The position numbers and the translations under genes were made by a program. From positions 1 through 25,073 of the forward strand of contig JBBITW010000035.1 in the NCBI GenBank assembly GCA_037440525.1: a DNA stretch of 25,073 nt, written 5' to 3'. This DNA is from JBBITW01 sp037440525 (GTDB lineage Bacteria; Desulfobacterota; BSN033; UBA1163). Positions within the stretch are counted from its first letter, which is position 1. Every line of letters begins with the position of its first letter. This document shows, one piece after another, positions 15,795 to 22,786 of the stretch. Below the pieces are notes generated by a model that saw only the letters and a list, made by a program, of their open reading frames with translations, was not told the origin of the DNA and ran no database searches.

Positions 15795-15822
15795 TTGACA
15801 AAATCAAAATAGTGATTATTTT
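15795..15822 (+). promoter_or_regulatory. Promoter of hsp20 copy 2
   Basis: TTGACA (15795-15800) and TATTTT (15817-15822) are spaced 16 nt, then TTGCTTGAGAATTAAATC follows. This tail and the GATTATTTTTT around the -10 box match the hsp20 copy 1 promoter. AGAG at 15775-15778 is 16 nt before the -35 box. Confidence 0.65.
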
Positions 15823-15867
15823 TTGCTTGAGAATTAAATCAAAATGAGTAAAAAGGAGGGATCAGAT

Positions 15868-16317
15868 ATGGCATGGGAGATTTCACCTTGGAGGCCCTTC
15901 AGGGAGTTGGACAGAATGCGGAGGGAGATGGACCGGCTATGGGATACCTTCTTTGAAAGGAGACCTGCAAGGGTGGAGGAGGTTTCTGAATGGCTTCCTT
16001 CGCTCGATGTATCCGAGACAAAAAATGAATATGTTGTGAAGGCAGAACTTCCGGGGATTGATCCAAAAGATATAGATATCTCTCTCACAAATGATGTAAT
16101 TACTATCAAAGGCGAAAAGAAACAGGAGAGAGAGGAGAAGGAGGAAAATTACCATCTCATCGAGAGAAGTTATGGATCATTCACCCGTTCGGTTCGTATA
16201 CCCGGTCAGGTCCAAAGCGATAAAATCAATGCCTCATTTAAGAATGGGGTATTGAAGGTCGTTCTCCCAAAGACTGAAGAGGCAAAGAAGAAAGAGATAA
16301 AGATAAAGGTCGAATAA
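15868..16317 (+). CDS. Small heat shock protein, Hsp20/alpha-crystallin family (copy 2)
   Basis: A holdase chaperone of 149 residues. The arm WRPFRELDRMRREMDRLWD, the alpha-crystallin domain (about 44-139, with VVKAELPGIDP, SYGSFTRSVRIP and FKNGVLKVVLPK) and the end KEIKIKVE all match copy 1. An ATG at 15844 is in frame, but AAGGAGG lies inside that extension, 8 nt before the ATG at 15868, which also aligns with the copy 1 start, so 15868 is chosen. The gene has its own promoter and a strong terminator, so it is a single-gene unit. The nearly unchanged promoter suggests both copies answer to the same heat or stress signal. Confidence 0.95.
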   Translation: MAWEISPWRPFRELDRMRREMDRLWDTFFERRPARVEEVSEWLPSLDVSETKNEYVVKAELPGIDPKDIDISLTNDVITIKGEKKQEREEKEENYHLIERSYGSFTRSVRIPGQVQSDKINASFKNGVLKVVLPKTEEAKKKEIKIKVE

Positions 16318-16345
16318 AACCTTTTAGACCTGCTGACCTTTATTT

Positions 16346-16374
16346 AAGGGCGTCCATGCAGGACGCCCTTTTTT
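16346..16374 (+). terminator. Rho-independent terminator of hsp20 copy 2
   Basis: AAGGGCGTCC and GGACGCCCTT form a 10 bp perfect stem with a 5-nt loop, followed by a run of six Ts. Confidence 0.92.
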
Positions 16375-16393
16375 ATCTATTTTGGATAAAGAA

Positions 16394-16756
16394 ATGTTTA
16401 ATTTTATAGACCTTCTTTTATCAAAGGCATTTAAGGTAATCCCTGGGATAGAATATAACAGAGTCTCTTATGAATTGCGAGAGGAAGGCAAAGACTCCTT
16501 TCTGATATATGAAATCGTCATTGAAGAAAATAAAACGTGGGAATACCTAAGAGATAGGGTCTATCCAAATCTTGCAAAATATCTAAAAGAGAAGAAGCTT
16601 GATCCTTCATCTGGTGAAGGACTTATCATTGCATTATTTTTCAAAGATTACGCCTATCTCATAAGAGGAAAGGATTTTTTTAAGGTATTCTGTGAGATTG
16701 AGGGATTGAATCCTTCGGCCCTCAATTTTAGGGTATTACGATGGCTTTCAGAATGA
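16394..16756 (+). CDS. Small soluble protein, unknown function
   Basis: A protein of 120 residues (124 if the TTG at 16382 is used) with mixed alpha/beta pattern and no membrane segment, signal or cysteine cluster. It contains an acidic middle (YEIVIEENKTWEYLRDRVYP) and hydrophobic strands (GLIIALFFKDYAYLIRG). The ATG at 16394 has GGA 7 nt upstream. It starts right after the hsp20 terminator and ends 34 nt before the MarC start used here (2 nt before the alternative GTG start), so it and marC are probably one unit. I do not recognise a family. Confidence 0.55.
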   Translation: MFNFIDLLLSKAFKVIPGIEYNRVSYELREEGKDSFLIYEIVIEENKTWEYLRDRVYPNLAKYLKEKKLDPSSGEGLIIALFFKDYAYLIRGKDFFKVFCEIEGLNPSALNFRVLRWLSE

Positions 16757-16790
16757 TGTGTTTATCAATTTAGATAAAAATTTTATAAAA

Positions 16791-17414
16791 ATGGGATTGT
16801 TTGATAATATTATAAGAGATATAATTTCGTTCAAGATATTTCTGCCTTTCATTCCCTTCTTCGTGGCATTTGACCCACTTGGGATTCTCCCTGTATTTGT
16901 ATCCCTTACATCTGAGATGCCCCATATAGATAGAAGAAGGGTGGTTAGGCAATCCACACTGACAGCCTCCCTTGTTGGATTGGGTTTCCTCTTCGCGGGT
17001 AGATCTGTCTTCACGCTTCTTGATATCACTGTTTCGGACTTTAAAGTGGCAGGAGGTATACTCCTCTTTATTATTGCAGTTATTGATTTGATATTTCCAG
17101 AAAGGACAAGGACATTTCCAAAAGAGACCTTAGGGGTGGTTCCCATTGGAATTCCTCTCATTGTTGGACCAGGGGTCTTAACCCTTCTTTTAATCAGTGC
17201 CCCGGCTTATGGATATGTCTCAACAATCATCTGCTTCATCATTAATATCCTTATTGTATGGTTTGTATTCGGACACTCCTTTAAAATTATGCAAATTTTA
17301 AAAGAGGGTGGGACAAAAGGTATTGGAAAGGTCTTTGCCCTTCTTCTTGCTTCGTTCTCAATGATGATGATAAGAACCGGTGTCAGTGAATGGATAAGAA
17401 CTTTAAGCCAATAA
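16791..17414 (+). CDS. MarC family integral membrane protein
   Basis: A six-helix inner-membrane protein of 207 residues of the MarC/UPF0056 family, once thought to be linked to drug resistance; its real transport role is unknown. The first helix with FVAFDPLGILPVFVSLT and the later GVVPIGIPLIVGPGVLTLLL are the family's two repeat signatures (D-P-x-G and P-x-x-x-G-P-G). The length is usual. A GTG at 16758 would add 11 residues with no hydrophobic content; neither start has a clear ribosome site, and translation may be coupled to the preceding gene. It converges on selD. Confidence 0.85.
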   Translation: MGLFDNIIRDIISFKIFLPFIPFFVAFDPLGILPVFVSLTSEMPHIDRRRVVRQSTLTASLVGLGFLFAGRSVFTLLDITVSDFKVAGGILLFIIAVIDLIFPERTRTFPKETLGVVPIGIPLIVGPGVLTLLLISAPAYGYVSTIICFIINILIVWFVFGHSFKIMQILKEGGTKGIGKVFALLLASFSMMMIRTGVSEWIRTLSQ

Positions 17415-17445
17415 ATAGGATAGCAAATGAAAACAGAGATTATTC

Positions 17446-18486
17446 TTAAAGTATGATGATTTTCCCACGAGGTTCCTTAACAACCTCTCCAATTATTGAT
17501 GAATCAATATTCTCTTCTTTCTTGAGTTTCTCTACAAATTTTTTGGCCCCCTCATCTGGAAATGCGATTAAGAGCCCACCTGAGGTTTGTGGATCATAAA
17601 GGACATCTATGAGAATATTCTGGACACTCTTGTTTACCTCTACATGACATGAAAAAAATTGACGGTTAGAGTGTGCACCTCCAGGAATCAATCCCATCTT
17701 TGCATATTCAAAAGCTTCAGGAAGTAAGGGGATTTCTTTAGAATATATTACCATACCAACTTGACTTGCAGATACCATCTCCATTGCATGGCCTATCAGA
17801 CCGAATCCTGTAATGTCAGTGCAGGCATGGGCACCAAAGGAAATCATCCATTTTGATGGCCTGAGATTGAGAGAAACCATTGCCTCAACCATCTTTTTTA
17901 CTGAATAATCCGAGGCCATCCCTCCCTTAAGGGCGGTAGAGATGATACCTGTGCCAAGAGGTTTTGTTAAAACTAACTTATCTCCAACCTCTGCCTTTCC
18001 ATTGGTTAGGACTCGATCTGGATGCACAATGCCTGTTACCGAAAGTCCATATTTAATCTCTTGATCCTCAATTGTATGGCCACCCACAAGGGCTACATTG
18101 GCCTCATCAATTTTCGATAATCCTCCAAGGAGTATCTCCCTGAGAATTGACAGTGGAAGGGTTTTTGTTGGAAATGCCACTAAATTCATGGCCGTGAGAG
18201 GAACTCCTCCCATTGCATAGACATCGCTGAGGGCGTTTGCCGCTGCTATCTGACCAAATGTGAAAGGATCATCTACAATTGGGGTAAAGAAATCAACGGT
18301 CTGAACAAGGGCAATCTCCTCGCTCAGCTTATAAACCCCCGCGTCGTCGGATGTCTCAAGTCCAACCAATACATTTGGATCAGAACGAATGGGTAGTTCT
18401 CTTAAAATATTCTCCAGATCCTCTGGAGAAGCCTTTGAGGCTCAACCAGCCTTTCGAACATTTGCTGTCAGTTTAACCTTTTCCAT
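17446..18486 (-). CDS. Selenide, water dikinase (selenophosphate synthetase), selenocysteine-containing
   Basis: SelD makes selenophosphate from selenide and ATP, the selenium donor for selenocysteine and selenouridine. The gene reads from ATG at 18486 through an in-frame TGA at 18444-18442, giving 346 residues with Sec at position 15 in AGUASK, the place of the catalytic Cys/Sec before the conserved Lys18. After it come the family blocks TSDDAGVYKL, TPIVDDPFTFGQIAAANALSD, GGHTIEDQEIKYG and DPQTSGGLLIAF. A hairpin just after the TGA fits a bacterial SECIS element. GGGGAAAGGAC precedes the ATG. A start after the TGA would lose the active site, so read-through is by far the better model. It implies that selA, selB and selC exist elsewhere. 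Confidence 0.96.
18410..18444 (-). promoter_or_regulatory. Sec TGA codon and bacterial SECIS-like hairpin in selD
   Basis: The TGA is at 18444-18442. After 11 nt, TTCTCCAG-AGGAT-CTGGAGAA (18430-18410) forms a perfect 8 bp stem with a 5-nt loop that begins AGG. The loop starts about 20 nt after the TGA, within the distance seen in bacterial SECIS elements, and has the usual G near its start. Confidence 0.85.
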
Positions 18487-18626
18487 CCTGTCCTTTCCCC
18501 TTAGGTTTTATCTCAAGAACCTTCTTTTTAAATTTTAATCGTCTTAAAAAGGATAAGTCAAATCAGTTTTTTCTATAACGATCCTTCAATCTATCAAAAA
18601 TATCAATAAGGTCCAATCTCTCTATT

Positions 18627-18768
18627 GAGACCTCTAAAAAAGTCCTAAAATGACTGGGGAGGTAGGGTATTAATCAATAGTGCCATATTATTATTGGTAT
18701 CCACTCGAAGGATTTTCCACCCCACCTCCCCAGTTTATAAAACTTGTTTTAAATACCTTTTCAGAGAC
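18627..18768. repeat. Family B MITE-like palindrome, short copy 3
   Basis: The core is 18652-18735 (84 bp): GACTGGGGAGGTAGGGT on the left and CCACCCCACCTCCCCAGT on the right, the reverse orientation to copies 1 and 2 and with the centre mostly deleted. Outer ends are GAGACCTCTAAAAAAGTCC (from 18627) and CCTTTTCAGAGAC (to 18768). The gap 18487-18865 holds this element, an AT-rich selD leader and the usp leader. On the minus strand just outside the left end, 18563-18626 reads as a short coding-like stretch (IERLDLIDIFDRLKDRYRKN then stop), a possible gene tail cut off by the repeat. Confidence 0.85.
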
Positions 18769-18809
18769 ATCTTGCTAACTGTTTTTTTATGTTGCCTTTT
18801 AGATACAAA

Positions 18810-18838
18810 CTTGTTAAAAATTATTTATTAATAACAAG
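18810..18838 (+). promoter_or_regulatory. Inverted repeat upstream of the universal stress gene
   Basis: CTTGTTA and TAACAAG, separated by 15 AT-rich nt, form a perfect 7 bp inverted repeat about 28 nt before the ATG. It could be an operator or a weak leader hairpin. No clear -35/-10 pair is seen near it. Confidence 0.3.
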
Positions 18839-18865
18839 ATAAATTAAACTTTAAGGAGGTGGGGT

Positions 18866-19303
18866 ATGTATAAGAAAATCCTGATTCCACTGGATGGCTC
18901 AGAATTGGCAAAAAAGGCATTGGATCATGGAGAGAAACTGGCAAGGATTTTTGGATCTGAGATCATTCTATTTCAGGTTGTTCCTTTTATGCCTATTTAT
19001 GGTTCACCTGAGTTGGTAACGCCTCTAATCATTGACGAAAGACAGAAGGAGGCTGTTGAAAAATATCTTTCAAACCTTGCGGATGAACTTAAAGAAAAGG
19101 GCCTGAAAGCCAGTGCCATGGTAAAGACAGGCCAGCAGGTTGCCGTAGAGATTATTGACTTTGCAAAAGAGATTGGAGCTGATCTGATTATCATGTCAAC
19201 CCACGGTCGTTCTGGAATTACACGATGGGTCTTGGGAAGTGTAGCCCTAAAGGTATTGACCCGGGCAGAAACGCCCATACTGCTTCTCCGTTCAAAGGAT
19301 TGA
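18866..19303 (+). CDS. Universal stress protein (UspA family)
   Basis: A single-domain cytoplasmic Usp of 145 residues. The start YKKILIPLDGSELAKKALDH, the central VKTGQQVAVEIIDFAKEIGA, and the nucleotide-loop region MSTHGRSGITRWVLGSVA (about 110-127) with TPILLLR at the end are the family's usual marks, so an ATP-binding type is likely. AGGAGG lies 6 nt before the ATG. It is followed after 10 nt by a queuosine-precursor transporter gene and probably shares its mRNA. Repeat B copy 3 ends about 100 nt upstream. Its physiological cue is unknown. Confidence 0.93.
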   Translation: MYKKILIPLDGSELAKKALDHGEKLARIFGSEIILFQVVPFMPIYGSPELVTPLIIDERQKEAVEKYLSNLADELKEKGLKASAMVKTGQQVAVEIIDFAKEIGADLIIMSTHGRSGITRWVLGSVALKVLTRAETPILLLRSKD

Positions 19304-19313
19304 GCCTTCTAAT

Positions 19314-19916
19314 ATGGAAACAATCCTTATAGGAATTTACATAGCCTGCGAATTGATTGCCAATGTAACCGCTTCCAAACCTGTCCAGCTATATGGAATC
19401 ATTGTTCCATCAGCTATCTTTATTTATACGATCACATTTACACTAATCGATCTTATAAATGAAAGTTTGGGTAAGGAGGGAGCAAGGAAGGTGATCCTCG
19501 CCGCCTTTTTTGCAAATCTTCTTCTGGCTGCCTATGTCCAGTTTGCTATTTATCTTCCTTCGGCCTCGTTCTACAGAGGGGACGATGCCTTTCGCAATGT
19601 TTTGGGCAATACCCCGAGAATCGTCTTTGCAAGCCTAACAGCCTATCTTATAAGTTCTCTCATAGATGCTGAAATATTTGCATTTTGGAGGGTGCATGTT
19701 CGTGGACCAAAGTGGATACGGGTATTGGTAAGCAATGCGATCTCTACAGGAGTGGATAGCATTATTTTTATAACCATTGCATTCTATGGACTCATGCCTG
19801 TTTGGATTCTTATTAAAGGCCAATATATTGTAAAGATGGCGATTACCTTTTTGAGCCTTCCTCTCATCTATATTGTAAGGAAGAGGAGAGAAGCTTTCGT
19901 AACCAAAAATCTATGA
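19314..19916 (+). CDS. Queuosine precursor transporter, YhhQ/VUT family
   Basis: An inner-membrane protein of 200 residues with about six helices, of the Vut_1 (DUF165) family, which imports the queuine precursors preQ0/preQ1 for tRNA modification. Recognisable parts are ELIANVTASKPVQLYGIIVP, IFIYTITFTLIDLINESLG (the family's conserved D-x-x-N-E), and WIRVLVSNAISTGVDSIIFI with the conserved S-x-x-x-x-x-x-D pattern. The length is normal for the family. No strong ribosome site is seen; the gap of 10 nt from the usp stop suggests coupling. tRNA-Asp(GTC), one of the four queuosine tRNAs, lies in the same window, though not adjacent. Confidence 0.85.
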   Translation: METILIGIYIACELIANVTASKPVQLYGIIVPSAIFIYTITFTLIDLINESLGKEGARKVILAAFFANLLLAAYVQFAIYLPSASFYRGDDAFRNVLGNTPRIVFASLTAYLISSLIDAEIFAFWRVHVRGPKWIRVLVSNAISTGVDSIIFITIAFYGLMPVWILIKGQYIVKMAITFLSLPLIYIVRKRREAFVTKNL

Positions 19917-19961
19917 TCTTCAAAAATGGATGATCTTACCAAGAAAGGATGGTAGTTATCT

Positions 19962-20528
19962 TTAGCTTCCTAAGATCTGGTGCCATAGATCTGTAATCTT
20001 TTTTATCAGTATATCTAAGTAATTTGAAAGACTACCACCTGATTCCAACTCTGTCCAAATATAGAACATAATAAAAATAAGGATGATTAAGACCACTATG
20101 AGGGCAAAAAATCGGGAAGGGGAGCGCCTCTCCTTCACGATCGGTTTTTCCTCCTCCAGAGCTCTTCTGGGTACCATAATTTTTTGTTCTACCTTCTCCT
20201 CTTCTTTAGGCTCCTTAGGAAGTCTCTCTTCTTTTGGTGTTATCTCCTCAGAAGAAATAAACCTTCTCTCTTCCTCCACAGGTTCCTTTTTTTCCTCCAA
20301 TACTTCAGAAACCCTAAGGCCAGGTTCTTTCCCCTCTGGTTCCATCAATCCTTCATGGAACTTTGCAAAGGATTCTAAATCCTCAAGGATCTCCTCTTTA
20401 GTCTCTGGGGGTGGGACGACATAAAAAACATGCTTACAACGGGAACATCGAACCTTTGCTCCTTTGGCAGAAATTCTTGAATCATCAAGATTATACTTTG
20501 TTAAACAGGAGGCACATGTAATTATCAT
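19962..20528 (-). CDS. MJ0042-type zinc-ribbon protein with a C-terminal membrane helix
   Basis: A protein of 188 residues. The N-terminus MIITCASC...RCSRCKHVFYV is a zinc ribbon (Cys5, 8, 28, 31) of the MJ0042 type common in Deltaproteobacteria. A long acidic/basic, glutamate- and proline-rich linker (about 40-137) follows, then one membrane helix (about 141-159, FFALIVVLIILIFIMFYIW) and a short tail (160-188). The topology suggests a cytoplasmic zinc ribbon tethered to the membrane. Function is unknown. GGGGGGAT precedes the ATG. It converges on the yhhQ-like gene, and the terminator of the etf operon separates it from etfA. Confidence 0.8.
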   Translation of the reverse strand: MIITCASCLTKYNLDDSRISAKGAKVRCSRCKHVFYVVPPPETKEEILEDLESFAKFHEGLMEPEGKEPGLRVSEVLEEKKEPVEEERRFISSEEITPKEERLPKEPKEEEKVEQKIMVPRRALEEEKPIVKERRSPSRFFALIVVLIILIFIMFYIWTELESGGSLSNYLDILIKKITDLWHQILGS

Positions 20529-20627
20529 AAAAGATCCCCCCTTTAAATTTTTTAAAGAATTATCATCTTCATTATGATGAAACAGGAAGGAAAAATCAAG
20601 GGAAAATATTCAGTAGTGCAATTATAT

Positions 20628-20667
20628 AAAAAAAGAGACAGGACAATCGCACTGAAAGTCCCATCTC
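20628..20667 (-). terminator. Rho-independent terminator of the thiolase-crt-etfBA operon
   Basis: On the minus strand GAGATGGGAC pairs with GTCCTGTCTC (10 bp, two G-U pairs) over a 13-nt loop, followed by seven Ts (20628-20634). Confidence 0.88.
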
Positions 20668-20696
20668 TCAACTTTTTAGATCTATAAGACCCTTTC

Positions 20697-20718
20697 TAAA
20701 TAATTTTTCAGATACCTC
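20697..20718. repeat. Solo end of family B element
   Basis: Its reverse complement ends in TCTGAAAAATTATTTA and differs at one position from 12439-12460. It lies between the etfA stop codon and the operon terminator, so it is in the transcript's 3' end. Confidence 0.55.
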
Positions 20719-20726
20719 AAGAGGGT

Positions 20727-21926
20727 TTATCGTCCCAATCGTTTTTTAAATTCCTCCTTCAACATTGGGACAACTGTAAATAGGTCACCAACAACCCCGT
20801 AAGTTGCAATCTTAAAAATTGGGGCATCGGGATCCTTATTGATTGCAACAATGATATCTGATGTCTTCATCCCTGCCTGATGCTGAATGGAGCCTGAAAT
20901 TCCACAGGCAATATATATCTTTGGCCTAACGGTTCGGCCTGTCTGACCTACCTGGTGCTCATAAGGAATCCATCCCGAATCAACCGCTGCCCTTGAAGCA
21001 CCTACTGCTGCTCCTAAGACATCTGCGAGCTCACGAATAGGCTTGAAACCTTCCGGTCCCCCAACACCTCTTCCACCTGAAACAATAATCTCAGCATCGG
21101 CCAAATTGACTGTCTCTGAGCCTCTTATAAACTCCAGGACTTTTGTCCTTATCTGTTCCTCTGTCATTGGAAGGGGCTCTCTGATTACCTCTCCACTCCT
21201 TGAATCATCCCTCTGTGGCATGGGAAATACCTTTGGCCTTACAGTTGCCATCTGGGGCCTATAATTTGGATAATCGAGGATGGTTGCCATGATATTACCA
21301 CCAAATGCAGGACGTGTTTGCCTAAGATATTTTGTTTCAGGATCAATATCGAGCCCTGTGCAGTCGGCTGTCAAACCGGTTTCGAGGGTTGTTGCTACTG
21401 TCCCTGCAAAGTCGCGACCCTGGGTGGTTGCCCCGAAGAGAACGATTTCAGGTTTATACTTCTGAATAAGATTAACTGCGGCACATGAATAAGGATCTGT
21501 CCTGTAGGGTTCGAGTAGAGGACTCTCTGTCACATAGACCTTTTCTGCTCCATAGGCTATCGCCTCTTTAATAAATCCCTCAACATCTTTACCAAGCAGC
21601 ATTCCACATAATTTACATCCAAGTGCATCAGCAAGTTTCCTTCCTTCACCGAGAAGTTCAAAGGATACATTTAATATCTTTCCCTGGTCATGCTCGATAT
21701 AAACCCAGACATCCTTATAGGCAGATGTATCTATCGTTATGGCCTTCTCTTCCTTCTCAAGAATGATTGCCTCTACGGGACAAGCATCTATACATGCCCC
21801 ACAAAAAGTGCACTTTTCATCAACAACAGCAATCCCTTCCTTCATACTTAATGCCCCAAAGGGACAGACAGGGATACAGGATTCACATCCTGTGCATTTA
21901 TCAGCATTGATCAATAACCTGGCCAT
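20727..21926 (-). CDS. Electron transfer flavoprotein alpha subunit with N-terminal 2[4Fe-4S] ferredoxin
   Basis: The large Etf subunit of 399 residues. Residues 1-55 form a bacterial ferredoxin domain with two CxxCxxCxxxC motifs (Cys11/14/17/21 and 39/42/45/49). Then come the EtfA N-terminal domain (about 65-260) and the FAD domain, with SGGRGVGGPEGF, GASRAAVDSGWIPYEHQVGQTGRTV, and the family signature IYIACGISGSIQHQAGM...IVAINKDPDAPIF. An ATG at 21926 with AGGAGG 9 nt upstream is the start; an upstream in-frame codon would add 15 residues without a ribosome site. It is the last gene of the operon, 53 nt after etfB. The extra clusters point to ferredoxin-linked or membrane-linked electron transfer, perhaps bifurcating, as in Acetobacterium CarE. 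Confidence 0.95.
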   Translation of the reverse strand: MARLLINADKCTGCESCIPVCPFGALSMKEGIAVVDEKCTFCGACIDACPVEAIILEKEEKAITIDTSAYKDVWVYIEHDQGKILNVSFELLGEGRKLADALGCKLCGMLLGKDVEGFIKEAIAYGAEKVYVTESPLLEPYRTDPYSCAAVNLIQKYKPEIVLFGATTQGRDFAGTVATTLETGLTADCTGLDIDPETKYLRQTRPAFGGNIMATILDYPNYRPQMATVRPKVFPMPQRDDSRSGEVIREPLPMTEEQIRTKVLEFIRGSETVNLADAEIIVSGGRGVGGPEGFKPIRELADVLGAAVGASRAAVDSGWIPYEHQVGQTGRTVRPKIYIACGISGSIQHQAGMKTSDIIVAINKDPDAPIFKIATYGVVGDLFTVVPMLKEEFKKRLGR

Positions 21927-21979
21927 TAATTTAACCCTCCTTTTTAGAATTATTATGAAGTTGTCAACCAAAATCTCAT

Positions 21980-22777
21980 TTATTTAATGAATTTTGACTC
22001 CATCAATTTATTGACCAGCAGAGGAACTACCTCTGTCAATTCTCCCTTCAATATCTCTCCACCTCCACTTCTTGCCTCAGGAGAGAAGACCTTAGTGACC
22101 CATGTTGGAGAGCCTTTGAGCCCTATACGGTTCTCATCGGCATTGATATCTTTGGGCGTCAATGTCTGAATCTGTGCCTTTGCCGCCTTCTTGATACCCA
22201 AAAGTGAGGGAAGGCGTGGCTCATTAATATCCTTAACAACTGTGATCAAAACAGGAAGAGAAGATTCAACAACCTCTTTCCCATTCTCAAGCAACCGCTC
22301 TACCACTATCCTCTTTTTATCCATATCGATCTCTCTAACCTTTGATACATATGTGAGCTGGGGTATCTTCAAACGGGTTGCAACACCAGGACCAACCTGT
22401 GCTGTATCTCCATCAATGGCCTGCTTACCACAGATCACAAGATCCACCCCTCCAATCCATTCAATTGTTTTGGCAAGTGTATATGCAGTGGCAAGGGTAT
22501 CTGCACCTGCAAAGGCCTTATCAGAAACAAGATAAACCTTATCAGCACCAACAGCCAGGGCATTTCGAAGAACCTCTATAGCCTGAGGAGGCCCCATACT
22601 GATCACGTGAACCTCTCCACCGTGCTTCTCCTTTGTAAGAAGGGCCTCTTCAAGGGCGTATTCATCAAAAGGATTGGTTATGCTTGCTACACCTTCCCTG
22701 ATCAAAGTATTTGTTTTTGGATCAATCTTTACATCTGTTGTTTCTGGAACCTGTTTGACACAAACAACGATCTTCAT
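21980..22777 (-). CDS. Electron transfer flavoprotein beta subunit
   Basis: The small Etf subunit of 265 residues, which binds AMP or, in bifurcating Etfs, a second FAD. It shows the usual CVKQVPETTDVKIDP start, NPFDEYALEEAL (35-46), DKAFAGADTLATAYTLA (86-102), GKQAIDGDTAQVGPGVA (117-133), and the recognition segment LPSLLGIKKAAKAQIQ. The GADTLATAYTLA segment resembles bifurcating types by recollection. AGGAGG is 4 nt before the ATG. It begins 9 nt after the crotonase stop and precedes etfA, the usual etfB-etfA order. It is one of the four genes of the acyl-CoA operon. Confidence 0.95.
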   Translation of the reverse strand: MKIVVCVKQVPETTDVKIDPKTNTLIREGVASITNPFDEYALEEALLTKEKHGGEVHVISMGPPQAIEVLRNALAVGADKVYLVSDKAFAGADTLATAYTLAKTIEWIGGVDLVICGKQAIDGDTAQVGPGVATRLKIPQLTYVSKVREIDMDKKRIVVERLLENGKEVVESSLPVLITVVKDINEPRLPSLLGIKKAAKAQIQTLTPKDINADENRIGLKGSPTWVTKVFSPEARSGGGEILKGELTEVVPLLVNKLMESKFIK

Positions 22778-22786
22778 TTTCCCTCC

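Noticed and set aside
15834..16155. Minus-strand frames opposite hsp20 copy 2.
   Set aside because: They mirror similar frames opposite hsp20 copy 1 and arise from the shared coding sequence.
17446..18369. selD starting at the first ATG after the TGA, or selD as a pseudogene.
   Set aside because: The frame upstream is open to a good ATG with ribosome site, the TGA falls on the catalytic position, and a SECIS-like hairpin follows.
8476..18735. The repeats read as a CRISPR array or as IS elements.
   Set aside because: Spacing is irregular over kilobases with no spacers or cas genes, and none of the copies encodes a transposase.
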